Positions 5,256 to 5,357 of a DNA stretch of 5,357 nt are shown here, one piece after another; positions within the stretch are counted from its first letter, which is position 1; every line of letters starts with the position of its first letter. This stretch comes from ZC4RG20 sp035760685 (GTDB taxonomy: Bacteria; Pseudomonadota; Gammaproteobacteria; Steroidobacterales; Rariloculaceae), in NCBI GenBank assembly GCA_035760685.1, contig DASTSM010000027.1:1-5357 (forward strand), read 5' to 3'. Position numbers and translations under genes: made by a program. The notes below the pieces were generated by a model. It did not search any database, was not told the origin of the DNA, and saw nothing but the letters and a program-made list of their open reading frames with translations.

Positions 5256-5357
5256 TTAAGCCAGATCTAGCGGCGCGAGCCGCGCGCGCAAGTTCGTCAA
5301 GCGCTTGCCCGAGCCCACTCGCTTGACCGCCATCGCGAGCGCCCTCGGCTCGCCGAT
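5256..5357 (-). CDS. Possible C-terminal end of an unidentified minus-strand gene; 5' end outside window
   Basis: The minus strand is open from the window edge to TAA at 5258-5256, giving 33 residues: an Ala-rich helix-like start (IGEPRALAMAVKRV), GSGKRLTNLRARL, and the tail APLDLA. The basic amphipathic character is protein-like, and the gene would end 30 bases before the antitoxin ATG, in the same direction. Two other frames here are also largely open because of the high GC content, so this may not be coding. I do not recognise the family. Confidence 0.25.
   Translation of the reverse strand: MGEPRALAMAVKRVGSGKRLTNLRARLAPLDLA

Noticed and set aside
5248..5357. Sigma-70 promoter for the toxin-antitoxin operon using TTGACG on the minus strand
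   Set aside because: No acceptable -10 hexamer lies 16-18 bases downstream of TTGACG, so no promoter is called.

Overview
The window is GC-rich throughout, with codons ending mostly in G or C, and looks chromosomal. The gene families (an OmpR-type winged helix fused to FHA, a Ser/Thr kinase with a PD40 propeller, a RES-Xre toxin-antitoxin pair, a Bcr/CflA-like transporter end) fit a high-GC Gram-negative bacterium, for example a soil or marine proteobacterium or an acidobacterium-like lineage. No rRNA, tRNA, CRISPR array or insertion sequence is visible, and the lineage cannot be fixed from the sequence alone.

Layout. Positions 1-162 hold the C-terminal end of a plus-strand membrane transporter, probably MFS. 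It converges, across a short repeat-rich gap (163-233), on a minus-strand gene (234-821) for a small exported, His-rich conserved protein of unknown function. A 127-bp divergent promoter region (822-948) separates that gene from a plus-strand two-gene operon. The first operon gene (949-1611) encodes an OmpR/CadC-type winged-helix DNA-binding domain fused to an FHA phosphothreonine-binding domain. The second (1613-4330) starts one base after the first stops and encodes a 905-residue Ser/Thr protein kinase with one membrane segment and a C-terminal beta-propeller. The kinase gene converges on a minus-strand toxin-antitoxin operon: an Xre/MbcA/ParS-type antitoxin (4782-5225) followed by a RES-domain toxin (4327-4785), overlapping by four bases (GTGA). 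The kinase and toxin genes share one CTAG palindrome as their two stop codons. The last ~100 bases may hold the end of another minus-strand gene (low confidence).

How the genes may work together. The central pair resembles in design the mycobacterial PknH-EmbR system: a membrane kinase senses something and an FHA-bearing OmpR-type regulator reads the phosphothreonine signal and changes transcription. Here the sensor is a PD40 propeller and the regulator lacks the EmbR BTAD domain. Direct repeats with an 11-12-bp period just upstream of the regulator are a plausible operator, and could affect the divergent exported-protein gene too. The toxin-antitoxin pair is a separate module, with nested inverted repeats over the antitoxin start that look like an autoregulatory operator.
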